Part shown: one piece after another, positions 1 to 6,954 of the stretch | Numbering within the stretch: the stretch's first letter is position 1 | Layout of the letters: every line of letters begins with the position of its first letter | Origin: DAOMFM01 sp035429825 | Lineage (GTDB): Bacteria > Acidobacteriota > Blastocatellia > UBA7656 > JADIYM01 | Assembly: GCA_044224215.1 (NCBI GenBank) | Contig: JBGAKX010000147.1 | Coordinates: forward strand, 1 to 10,651 | DNA: 10,651 nucleotides | Reading direction: 5' to 3' | Notes under the pieces: model-generated | Told to the model about the DNA's origin: nothing | What the model saw: only the letters and a program-made list of their open reading frames with translations | Databases searched by the model: none | Position numbers and translations under genes: made by a program

Positions 1-1511
1 CGCTGCGAACCGTCGAGGTCGACGATCATCACCAATCCGCGATCGTCGCCGAGAATCGGGTGCTTGAAGATCGCGATGTGCTTTCCGTCCGGCGAGAACC
101 GCGGCGACGCCAGCGCGCTCTCCGTCTCGACGAGAACCTTGCCGATAGGATATTCGAGCCGGTGGCGGCCCTCGAGGTAACGCACGACGGCAAGGTCGTC
201 ACGCTCCGGCGACCAGTCGGCGCCGTAGACATTCTCGAGCACTGCACGCGGCGCGCCGCCCGTGAATGCGACGCGCGACAAAGTCTCCTTGTTGAGCACA
301 GCCATCTCGCCCGTCTTGGACACGGCGAGCACGTACGTGTCGGGCAGGTTCAGCGAACGCGATTCGGGATTGCCGGGCCGCACGAGGTAGACATCGGACT
401 GCCGGCCCTCCCACGCCGCGCTGTAGATGATCGTTTCGCCGTCGGGCGCAAACCGCGCCGTATGCACCGCGCCCTTTCTGTAGGTCAGCTGGCTGTACAT
501 CGGCGTGGGCGTCGCGGCGGGCAGGATGGCGTCGCGGTAGAACCACGCGCTCGTCGCGAGCGCCGCGATCACCACGAGCGCGACCGCCGCGATCAGCCAT
601 CGCTTCTTGAATCGGAGCGGCCGGATGCCGCTCGAGCTCATCATCGGACCCGAGTAGAGAGACTGCGCCTCGAGATCGAACGCGAGATCCGACGCAGACT
701 GGAATCGCGTCTCGGGGTGCTTCTCGAGACAGTGGCGGACGATGCGATCGAGCCCGTACGGCACCGCGCCCGAGACGCTCACGAGCTCGGGCGGCTCGTC
801 CTTCAGGATCGAGTTCAGCACTTCGACGGCGGAGTCGCCCTTGAATGCCTTCGTTCCGGTGAGCATCTCGTACAGCACCGCGCCAAAGCTGAAGATGTCC
901 GACCGGTGATCGACGCCGATTCCGCGCACCTGCTCGGGCGACATGTAGCCCACGGTGCCCATGACAACCCCGGGATTTGTCGGCGCCCTGAGCGTCGCGA
1001 CCGTGCTGTCGACACCGTTCAGGTCGAGCTCGGCCGTGACCTTTGCCAGGCCAAAGTCGAGGATCTTGACGCGGCCGTCCTTTGTGACAAACAGGTTCTC
1101 GGGCTTGATGTCGCGATGGATGATGCCCTTCTCGTGCGCGGCGGCGAGACCCTTGGCCATCTGCAGCCCGAGGTCGATCGCCTTTCGGGGCGAGAGCGGA
1201 CCCGATCGCAGCTTCTCGCGCAGCGTCTCGCCCTCGAGGAGCTCCGAGACCACGTATGGCGATCCGTCGTGCGTGCCGATGTCGAAGACGGCGACGATGT
1301 TCGGGTGGCTCAGGATCCCGGCGGCCTTTGCCTCCTGTTCGAACCGCGCGAGGCGGTCTTCGCTGCCGGCGCACGACGGCGGCAGGATCTTGATGGCGAC
1401 GTCGCGTCCGAGCCGTTCGTCGCGCGCCCGGTAGACCTCGCCCATGCCACCCGCACCGAGAACCGAAAGGATCTCGTAGGGACCAACTCTTGTGTTCGGC
1501 TCGAGCTGCAT
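1..1511 (-). CDS. Transmembrane Ser/Thr protein kinase with C-terminal propeller sensor (partial, C-terminus missing)
   Basis: A Hanks-type kinase that phosphorylates Ser/Thr on target proteins. I translated the reverse strand from the ATG at 1511; the frame stays open to the window edge, giving 503 codons. Visible motifs: glycine loop GAGGMGEVY (19-27), VAIK lysine K41, catalytic HRDIKPEN (132-139), DFG (152-154), and SPEQ (191-194) in place of APE. All catalytic residues are present, so the kinase should be active. One hydrophobic helix (about 305-323) follows a basic stretch, and the remainder lies outside the membrane. It carries repeated 'FAPDGETI' and 'FSPDGKHI' units (354-361, 472-479), as in TolB/PD40 or WD40-like propellers. 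This layout is typical of the large Acidobacteriota kinase families. The ligand or partner of the propeller is unknown. It diverges from the gene at 1795. The Shine-Dalgarno sequence is weak, but the kinase N-terminus begins at the expected distance before the glycine loop. Confidence 0.95.
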   Translation of the reverse strand, partial: MQLEPNTRVGPYEILSVLGAGGMGEVYRARDERLGRDVAIKILPPSCAGSEDRLARFEQEAKAAGILSHPNIVAVFDIGTHDGSPYVVSELLEGETLREKLRSGPLSPRKAIDLGLQMAKGLAAAHEKGIIHRDIKPENLFVTKDGRVKILDFGLAKVTAELDLNGVDSTVATLRAPTNPGVVMGTVGYMSPEQVRGIGVDHRSDIFSFGAVLYEMLTGTKAFKGDSAVEVLNSILKDEPPELVSVSGAVPYGLDRIVRHCLEKHPETRFQSASDLAFDLEAQSLYSGPMMSSSGIRPLRFKKRWLIAAVALVVIAALATSAWFYRDAILPAATPTPMYSQLTYRKGAVHTARFAPDGETIIYSAAWEGRQSDVYLVRPGNPESRSLNLPDTYVLAVSKTGEMAVLNKETLSRVAFTGGAPRAVLENVYGADWSPERDDLAVVRYLEGRHRLEYPIGKVLVETESALASPRFSPDGKHIAIFKHPILGDDRGLVMIVDLDGSQ

Positions 1512-1613
1512 TGTCAGGTCTCTGTCGTCCTGTTCACATCACCGCCCGGATCGGCGGGGCCGCCCGCAAAGACGCATGTATAACGGGTTCTCGGCCAAAA
1601 GGATTCACGAAAG

Positions 1614-1641
1614 TTGACCAGGTTGGCAACCCGGAGATAAT
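1614..1641 (+). promoter_or_regulatory. Sigma70-like promoter for the 1795 gene
   Basis: TTGACC at 1614-1619 and GATAAT at 1636-1641 are separated by 16 bp, each one base off the -35 and -10 consensus. It faces the PLP enzyme gene at 1795. Transcription would start near 1648, leaving a leader of about 145 nt. The assignment is by motif only. Confidence 0.5.
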
Positions 1642-1691
1642 GTCCGGCACGCACGCCGAAAAGACTCCCGGATTGTATATGGCCGGACACC

Positions 1692-1710
1692 CGTAACCTC
1701 CACGGTTGCG
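1692..1710 (+). other. Small hairpin in the leader of the PLP enzyme gene
   Basis: CGTAACC (1692-1698) can pair with GGTTGCG (1704-1710) with one G-U wobble and a 5-nt loop. It lies in the leader predicted from the promoter at 1614-1641. I see no known riboswitch pattern around it, and a stem this short may be chance. Confidence 0.25.
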
Positions 1711-1782
1711 AGTAGGTGACGTTTGGCCGGTCGGCGCGTGTATGTACCTGTAAAAAGATGTAAATCGAGACCGTTCGCAGCC

Positions 1783-1786
1783 CAGG
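1783..1786 (+). promoter_or_regulatory. Ribosome binding site fixing the start at 1795
   Basis: AGGA lies 8 nt before the ATG at 1795. The frame is open further upstream, to a TTG at 1723, but that extension lacks family similarity and has no comparable ribosome binding site. I therefore prefer the start at 1795. Confidence 0.55.
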
Positions 1787-1794
1787 AAACACCG

Positions 1795-3024
1795 ATGAAA
1801 CACGTCGAGCTCGTCCGTGCCGAGTTCCCGGCGCTCGCCCCGCGCGCGGGCCGGCCAGCGACCATCTTTTTTGACAACGCCGCGGGAACGCAGGTGCCGC
1901 TGCGGTCGATCGATCGGATCGTCGAGTATCTGTGCGAGTACAACGCGAACAGCGGCGGCGTGTTTTCGACATCGATCCGGACAGACGCGATGCTCGCCGA
2001 GAGCCGTGCGGCGATGGCCGAGTTTCTCGGCGCCGAGGATCCGGGCGAAGTGGCGTTTGGCGCCAACATGACGACGCTCACACAGTTCTTTGCGCGCGCG
2101 TTCGGGCGCGACCTCGTCGCGGGAGACGAGATCGTCACGACGCGGCTCGAGCACGAGGCCAACGTCAGCCCGTGGGTCGCGCTCGAGGAACGCGGCGTCC
2201 GAGTCCGCTTCGCCGACATTCATCCGGACGACGCGACCATCGATCTCGACAGCCTTGCGGAGCAGCTCAACGACCGCACGCGGCTCGTCGCGGTGGGACT
2301 CGCGTCGAACGGGTTCGGCACGGTGAACCCGGTTCGCCGGATCGCCGAGATGGCGCACGCCGCCGGGGCGCTGTGCTTCGTCGATGCCGTGCATTTCGGC
2401 CCGCACGGCGTGATCGACGTCGAGGATCTTGGCTGCGACGTGCTCGTGTGTTCGGCCTACAAGTTCTTTGGCCCGCACGTCGGCATCATCTGGGGCCGGC
2501 GAGAACTCCTGGACCGCGTTCGCGCGTACCACCTCAGAACGGTTCCCGCGCGGATTCCGGACAAGTTCGAGGTCGGCACGCTCAACCACGAGGGCATCGC
2601 GGGTGTCCACGGAGCGCTCGACTACCTTGACTGGCTCGCGGGCGAAGGCGGCTCGCGCCGCGAGCGGTATGTCCGCGCGATGACCGAGATCTCGGTGTAT
2701 GAGCGAACGTTGAGCGCGCAGCTTCTCGACGTGTTCGCTGGACACGAGCACGTGCGGGTATTCGGGATCACGGACCTCGAGCGGCTTGCCGAACGCGTGC
2801 CGACGTTTTCCGTGACGGTCGCCGGAATGACACCGAGGCAGGCGGCCGAACGGCTCGCATCCGAAGGCATCAACGTCTGGCACGGCAACTACTACGCGCT
2901 CGAGCCGATGACGCGGATCGGCCTCGAGGCCAATGGCGGCGCCGTGCGCATCAGCCTGGTGCACTACAACACGATGGACGAGATTGCCCGGCTCGACGAG
3001 GCGCTTGGCGGGATGGTCGCGTGA
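1795..3024 (+). CDS. PLP-dependent class V aminotransferase-fold enzyme (cysteine desulfurase-like, VC1184-type)
   Basis: A 409-residue fold-type I PLP enzyme, the usual length for the NifS/SufS-like group. It has FFDNAAGTQVP (25-35), LEHEAN (118-123), FVDAVHFGPHG (195-205) with the PLP-ring aspartate D197, SAYKFFGPH (220-228) with the presumed Schiff-base lysine K223, and a C-terminal arginine R385 in a VRISLVHYNT stretch. The order and spacing match the 'cysteine desulfurase-like, VC1184 subfamily' as I remember it. The loop where SufS/NifS proteins carry the persulfide cysteine reads VWHGNYYALEP (361-371) and has no cysteine. The only cysteines are C47, C194, C214 and C219. It probably does not make persulfide, and the true reaction (lyase, transaminase or epimerase) is unknown. 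It overlaps the next gene by 4 bp. Its own promoter is probably the one at 1614-1641. Confidence 0.9.
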   Translation: MKHVELVRAEFPALAPRAGRPATIFFDNAAGTQVPLRSIDRIVEYLCEYNANSGGVFSTSIRTDAMLAESRAAMAEFLGAEDPGEVAFGANMTTLTQFFARAFGRDLVAGDEIVTTRLEHEANVSPWVALEERGVRVRFADIHPDDATIDLDSLAEQLNDRTRLVAVGLASNGFGTVNPVRRIAEMAHAAGALCFVDAVHFGPHGVIDVEDLGCDVLVCSAYKFFGPHVGIIWGRRELLDRVRAYHLRTVPARIPDKFEVGTLNHEGIAGVHGALDYLDWLAGEGGSRRERYVRAMTEISVYERTLSAQLLDVFAGHEHVRVFGITDLERLAERVPTFSVTVAGMTPRQAAERLASEGINVWHGNYYALEPMTRIGLEANGGAVRISLVHYNTMDEIARLDEALGGMVA

Positions 3025-4418
3025 CGGGACGCGCACCGCTCGCTGCGTGCCTCCTCGCGAGCTGCGCTGTTTTTGTCGGGGTGTCGTCCGTCCGCGCGAA
3101 CCAGCCGGCGAGTGATTCGGCAGCCACGTCAGAAACGAACGGTGCCGCACGAACCGATGCAGTGATGTCTTTCTGGGACGGAATTCTCGTCGCGCCGCCG
3201 CCCGCACCGTCTCCCGGACAGGGTCCGTCCGGCAGCGTGAACGTCGGATCGCGGAAGATCACGTTCACGAATCACGGAACGTACGTGCCGGCGCGCGAGG
3301 ACCGGACGATCATCAACTTTGGACTGAAACACGTGAACGCGGTGTTCGGAGGGCTCGAACAGGGAGCGCACATCGGCCTCGGCGTCGAGCTGACCACGGC
3401 CGACAGTATCAAGTGGGTCGAGTTGACCGGCACCGCGATCGTATCGTTCAAGCTCTACCGCAGGTTCGAGCTCGGCGCGTACTTTCCAAAGATCGGCGAC
3501 GAGAAGACGCACGCGCGTGTGACGTTCGACTATCTGCGTCGGACCGAGGACAACTTCTTTGGCATCGGTCCGCGCACGTCCGAGTCGGATCGCACGGACT
3601 ACGATCGCGAGTCGCGCACCTACGGCGCGGCGATCTATCGCGACTTCGTCGGCCGTCTGACGGCCGGCGTCTACGCCACTATCGCGAACACGTCGATTTA
3701 CGCGGGCCAGAGCAACGACTATCCGTCGACGACCGCCGTCTTCTCGGGCAGTCCCTCGGTTGTGCCCGTGACGCTGTTCGCCCCGGGGCTCGACGGCGGG
3801 TCGAGGATCCTCGAGTACGGCGTCGGCGTCGAGTACGACGCACGCGACGACAGCCGCGGCCTGACGCGCGGAGCGTACCTCTTTGGCCGCCTCGGGACGG
3901 CGGACGGACTCGACAAGGCGAACACGTTCTCGGATTTTGGATGGCTCGTTGCAGAAGTCGACGGTCGTGCCTACGTGCCGCTCGGCGGCGACAGGACATC
4001 GTTCGCTGTGCGCGGAACCGTCGACGTGCAGGATCCCAAGGGAGGCAGCCAGATTCCGTTCTACGACATGGCGTACCTCGGCGGGCGCCGCCACCTGCGC
4101 GGGTTCAACACGTACCGCTTCCGCGGCAACAGCGCGGTGCTGTTTTCTGCGGAGTTGCGACGGACAGTCTGGGCACAGGAAGAGACGAAGGGCGTCGACG
4201 TCTTCGCCTTCAACGATTCGGGCGCGGTGTGGGGCGACAACCGTTCGACGACAAACCCGACCGTGCTCGAGAACGACGAGCTGCGCGGACGAAACTGGCG
4301 ATTCGGCTTCGGCGGCGGGGTGCAGTACCGGTACTCTAAGGACGTCGCCGTTCGTATCGAGCTCGCCCAGAGCAACGAGAAGACGGCGTTCTACTTCTCC
4401 ATCTCGCGCGGATTCTAG
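3021..4418 (+). CDS. Omp85/BamA-type outer-membrane barrel protein without POTRA domains
   Basis: A 465-residue protein of the bacterial surface antigen (D15/Omp85) barrel family. After a signal sequence (hydrophobic residues about 5-22, likely cut near VRA-NQ at 26/27) and a low-complexity Pro/Ser/Gly linker (28-75), the chain is almost all alternating beta strands. Family marks are FFGIGP (179-184), YDARDD (272-277) and LGGRRHLRGF (353-362), the (V/L)RGF lid motif of Omp85 barrels. It ends in aromatic FYFSISRGF, an outer-membrane beta-signal. There is no room for POTRA repeats, unlike BamA (about 800 residues) or TamA, so it resembles the short single-barrel Omp85 group. LASC at 12-15 could be read as a lipobox, but hydrophobic residues continue beyond it, so ordinary signal cleavage is more likely. 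The GTG start sits inside the stop of the upstream gene (GTGA), indicating translational coupling. The function is unknown; phospholipid or protein insertion is possible. Confidence 0.85.
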   Translation: MTGRAPLAACLLASCAVFVGVSSVRANQPASDSAATSETNGAARTDAVMSFWDGILVAPPPAPSPGQGPSGSVNVGSRKITFTNHGTYVPAREDRTIINFGLKHVNAVFGGLEQGAHIGLGVELTTADSIKWVELTGTAIVSFKLYRRFELGAYFPKIGDEKTHARVTFDYLRRTEDNFFGIGPRTSESDRTDYDRESRTYGAAIYRDFVGRLTAGVYATIANTSIYAGQSNDYPSTTAVFSGSPSVVPVTLFAPGLDGGSRILEYGVGVEYDARDDSRGLTRGAYLFGRLGTADGLDKANTFSDFGWLVAEVDGRAYVPLGGDRTSFAVRGTVDVQDPKGGSQIPFYDMAYLGGRRHLRGFNTYRFRGNSAVLFSAELRRTVWAQEETKGVDVFAFNDSGAVWGDNRSTTNPTVLENDELRGRNWRFGFGGGVQYRYSKDVAVRIELAQSNEKTAFYFSISRGF

Positions 4419-4479
4419 CAAGCGCGGTCAAGACCCCGGGGCGCGGCGGTCCTGGGTTTCGACACATCCCTTCATTTCA

Positions 4480-4485
4480 AGAGGA
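4480..4485 (+). promoter_or_regulatory. Ribosome binding site for the GTG start at 4494
   Basis: AGAGGA lies 8 nt upstream of the GTG at 4494. It supports this non-ATG start, which is also the one that gives a proper lipoprotein signal peptide. Confidence 0.65.
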
Positions 4486-4493
4486 CTTCTGGC

Positions 4494-5993
4494 GTGAAAC
4501 GACTGCTTACGCTCACCCTCGCGTGTCTGGTCGCCGTCGCCTGCTCCAGGCAGACACCGCAGGCGACACCCGGCGAATCGCCCGACTCCCAGGTTCTTGT
4601 CGCCGAGTCTGACGACGCCCGCCAGGGCGCCGAGGCTGCGGCGGGCGCCAAGTGGACCGGAGACTATGACGGCATGACGGAGCGCCGGATCATCCGGGCG
4701 CTCGTCGTCTACAACAAGACGAACTATTTCATCGACAAGGGAAGCCAGCACGGCACCTCGTTCGAGGCGATGCGCGAATTCGAGCAGGTGGTCAACAAAC
4801 AGCTTGGAAACAAGACGCTCAAGGTGATCGTCGTTCTCATTCCGGCCCGCCGCGACAAGATTCTGCAGATGCTGGCCGACGGACAGGGCGACGTGGCGCT
4901 GGCGAACCTGACGGTCACACCCGACCGTGAGAAGGTCGTCGACTTCACGAACCCCGTGATCTCCGACATCAGCGAACTCGTTGTGACGGGACCCGAGTCG
5001 CCGGCCGTCACGTCGATCGACGACCTCAGCGGAAAGGATGTCTATGTCCGCAAGTCGAGCAGCTTCTTCGAGCACCTGTCGGCGCTCAACGACCAGTTGA
5101 GCCAGCAGGGCAAGGCGCCCGTCAACATCCACACGGTCGACGAACAGCTCGAGACCGAGGACGTCCTCGAAATGGTGAGCGCCGGTCTTCTCCCGATGAC
5201 CATCGTCGACTCGCATGTCGCGTCGCTCTGGTCCGACGTTCTTCCGGGGATCGTCGTCCACAAGGACGTTGCGATCCATACCGGGGGCACGGTCGCGTGG
5301 GCGATCCGAAAGGACTCGCCCAAGCTGCGGCAGGTGCTCGACTCGTTCATCAAGGACCACGGAGTCGGCACCGCGTTCGGAAACACAATCATCAAGCGGT
5401 ATCTGCAGGACAACAAGTGGGTCAAGAACGCGACGTCCCAGGAGGAGATGCAGAAGTTCAACCGGCTCGTCGGAATCTTCAAGAAGCGTGCCGGAGAGGC
5501 GGGATTCGACTGGCTGCTCATCGGCGCGCAGGCCTACCAGGAGTCGGGGCTCGATCAGGGCGTGCGCAGTCCGGCGGGCGCCGTCGGCGTCATGCAGATC
5601 AAGCCGAGCACCGCGGCGTCGCCCGAGGTCGGCATTCAGGGCGTCGAAACGGACCCCGACGCGAACGTGCGCGCGGGCGTGAAGTATCTCCGCTTCATGG
5701 TCGACCATTACTTCAAGGACGACCCGATGGACGCGTTGAACAAACAGCTCTTCGCGTTCGCGGCGTACAACGCCGGGCCAGCGCGCTTCCCTGCGATGCG
5801 CAAGGAGGCCGCGGACCGCGGGCTCGACCCGAACGTCTGGTTTCAGAATGTCGAGGTGATCGTTGCTGACAGGATCGGAAACGAGACGGTCAACTATGTC
5901 AGCAACATCTACAAGTACTACACGGCGTACAAGCTCGTTCAGGAGATCCAGGCAGGGCGAAAGGCAGCCGTTCAGGCGGCAGGCAAGCAGTAA
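4494..5993 (+). CDS. MltF-like membrane-bound lytic murein transglycosylase (lipoprotein)
   Basis: A 499-residue enzyme that would cleave peptidoglycan glycan strands to 1,6-anhydro products, close in size to E. coli MltF. It starts with a lipoprotein signal (MKRLL...) and a lipobox ending at C17, followed by Ser, which favours outer-membrane anchoring. A disordered linker (18-55) leads to a periplasmic substrate-binding domain (SBP_bac_3 type, about 64-310) with the typical LTVTPDREKVVDFTNP segment (139-154). The C-terminal SLT domain (about 330-485) has AYQESGLD with the catalytic glutamate E350, GVMQIKP (365-371), AAYNAGPAR (423-431) and YVSNIYKYY (468-476). All key transglycosylase motifs are intact. 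In MltF the binding domain acts as a regulator, and the same role is likely here. It follows the Omp85 gene by 75 bp and precedes the DUF4239 gene by 51 bp, so co-transcription is plausible. I give no gene symbol because orthology to mltF is not proven. Confidence 0.92.
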   Translation: MKRLLTLTLACLVAVACSRQTPQATPGESPDSQVLVAESDDARQGAEAAAGAKWTGDYDGMTERRIIRALVVYNKTNYFIDKGSQHGTSFEAMREFEQVVNKQLGNKTLKVIVVLIPARRDKILQMLADGQGDVALANLTVTPDREKVVDFTNPVISDISELVVTGPESPAVTSIDDLSGKDVYVRKSSSFFEHLSALNDQLSQQGKAPVNIHTVDEQLETEDVLEMVSAGLLPMTIVDSHVASLWSDVLPGIVVHKDVAIHTGGTVAWAIRKDSPKLRQVLDSFIKDHGVGTAFGNTIIKRYLQDNKWVKNATSQEEMQKFNRLVGIFKKRAGEAGFDWLLIGAQAYQESGLDQGVRSPAGAVGVMQIKPSTAASPEVGIQGVETDPDANVRAGVKYLRFMVDHYFKDDPMDALNKQLFAFAAYNAGPARFPAMRKEAADRGLDPNVWFQNVEVIVADRIGNETVNYVSNIYKYYTAYKLVQEIQAGRKAAVQAAGKQ

Positions 5994-6044
5994 CGCGGTC
6001 GAACATGGGACAGGTTCTTTCGACGCTCAAGGAGTTACAAAGAG

Positions 6045-6836
6045 ATGAACGACATTCTTCGGACCTTGCCAATATGGGCCGTCTTTGTGGCCATTACCGC
6101 GTTGCTGCTGGCCTCGGCGGAGGCCGGGAATCGGCTCGGCATATTCGCGCGGAAGCGGGAAGGCGACCACAAGCCAGCCGACATCGGCACACTGCTCGGA
6201 TCGGTGCTTGGACTGCTCGCGCTGCTGCTTGGGTTCACGTTCGCCATGTCGGCCAGCCGGTACGAAGCGCGCCGCGAGCTCGTCGTCAAGGAGGCCAACG
6301 CAATCGGCACGGCGTATCTGAGGTCGAGGTTGCTCCCCGAGCCGCAGCGCACCGAGCTCGGAAATCTGTTTCGCCGCTACATCGATGCAAAGCTCGAAAT
6401 CGCCGTGAGCCTGTCGGATGCGGGCAAGACGACAAAGCTTCTGGATGAAATGGAGCAGGAGCAGAACCGGATGTGGGCGGCCGGCGGTGAAGTGGCCGCA
6501 ACCGGCCAGAATCCCGTCCTGACCAGCATCTTCCTGCAGGCGCTCAATGACGTCATCGACGTGCATGGCGAGCGCGTCGCCGCGTTTCGCGCGCGCGTCC
6601 CCACGAGCATCTTCATGGTTGGGCTTGTCGTTGCGCTTCTCGCGATGCTCCTGACAGGCTTCTCGGCGGGGCTCGGCGACAACCGGAACGTCGTCGCAAC
6701 GACGCTCGCCTGCCTGCTCGTCGCGCTCGTCATGATGCTGATCGTCGATCTGCACCGGCCGGACACGGGGACGATAACGATCAGCCAGCAGAGCATGGTC
6801 GATTTGCGGGACTGGCTTGGGCGGCAGGGGCCTTAA
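6045..6836 (+). CDS. DUF4239 (bestrophin-like domain) four-helix membrane protein
   Basis: A 263-residue inner-membrane protein with helices at about 7-27, 49-70, 188-208 and 216-236, and a soluble helical middle (71-185). The signatures KEANAIGTAYLR (82-93), right after helix 2, and DLHRPDTG (235-242), right after helix 4, match the DUF4239 family as I recall it. That family is related in fold to bestrophin-type anion channels, but no function is proven for it, so channel activity is inference only. AAGGAG at 6029-6034, 10 nt before the ATG, supports the start. It is the last gene of the left plus-strand run and ends next to the inverted repeat at 6838-6950. Confidence 0.8.
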   Translation: MNDILRTLPIWAVFVAITALLLASAEAGNRLGIFARKREGDHKPADIGTLLGSVLGLLALLLGFTFAMSASRYEARRELVVKEANAIGTAYLRSRLLPEPQRTELGNLFRRYIDAKLEIAVSLSDAGKTTKLLDEMEQEQNRMWAAGGEVAATGQNPVLTSIFLQALNDVIDVHGERVAAFRARVPTSIFMVGLVVALLAMLLTGFSAGLGDNRNVVATTLACLLVALVMMLIVDLHRPDTGTITISQQSMVDLRDWLGRQGP

Positions 6837-6837
6837 G

Positions 6838-6950
6838 AGTTCACGCATAGGCGCAGTTCACGCAAAGCCGGGCTAACGCAAAGGCGCAAAGGAAACAAGA
6901 CACAAAGTAATCACGTGGCGTCTTGTTTCCTTTGCGCCTTTGCGTGAACT
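6838..6950. repeat. CGCAAAG-type inverted repeat at a convergent gene junction (copy 1)
   Basis: It has a perfect 26-bp inverted repeat: arm 6876-6901 (begins ACGCAAAGGCGCAAAGG) and arm 6920-6945, with an 18-nt loop. A second left-hand segment at 6855-6867 (AGTTCACGCAAAG) is also a perfect complement of 6938-6950, so the right arm has two possible partners. AGTTCACGCA occurs twice directly (6838-6847, 6855-6864). The element fills the space between the DUF4239 stop (6836) and the SDR stop (6955). The stem could stop transcription from both sides, although there is no clear T-run after it. A related copy lies at 10080-10167. Confidence 0.9.
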
Positions 6951-6954
6951 GACC

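Noticed and set aside
60..1583. A 507-codon open frame on the plus strand across the kinase gene
   Set aside because: It is antisense to a kinase with every catalytic motif. Its translation is Arg-rich with no recognisable domain, a common by-product of high-GC codon structure.
1540..1585. A kinase promoter on the minus strand (TTATACAT read on the reverse strand near 1577-1584)
   Set aside because: The -10-like match is reasonable, but I could not find a -35 element at proper spacing, so it was not listed as a feature.
3054..3068. A lipobox (LASC) making the Omp85-like protein a lipoprotein
   Set aside because: The hydrophobic stretch continues past the cysteine and a normal signal-peptidase site follows near residue 26; a barrel protein is also rarely lipidated.
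1534..3207. A 557-codon open frame on the minus strand across the PLP enzyme gene
   Set aside because: It mirrors the sense gene, spans the promoter region and two genes, and shows no family motif. The sense frame is a clear class V PLP enzyme.
3129..4421. A 430-codon minus-strand frame opposite the Omp85-like gene, with similar long frames at 4428-5708 and 6027-6848
   Set aside because: All are antisense shadows of motif-rich genes, with Arg/Ala/Val-rich composition and no domain of their own.
4419..4493. An intrinsic terminator between the Omp85-like and MltF-like genes
   Set aside because: The GC-rich stretch (CCCCGGGG and nearby) has no convincing stem followed by a T-run, so the two genes may be co-transcribed.
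6838..6950. A CRISPR array or a tRNA/ncRNA gene in the repeat-rich junction
   Set aside because: The units are short, irregular and mostly inverted, without regular spacers, and there is no cloverleaf or cas gene nearby.
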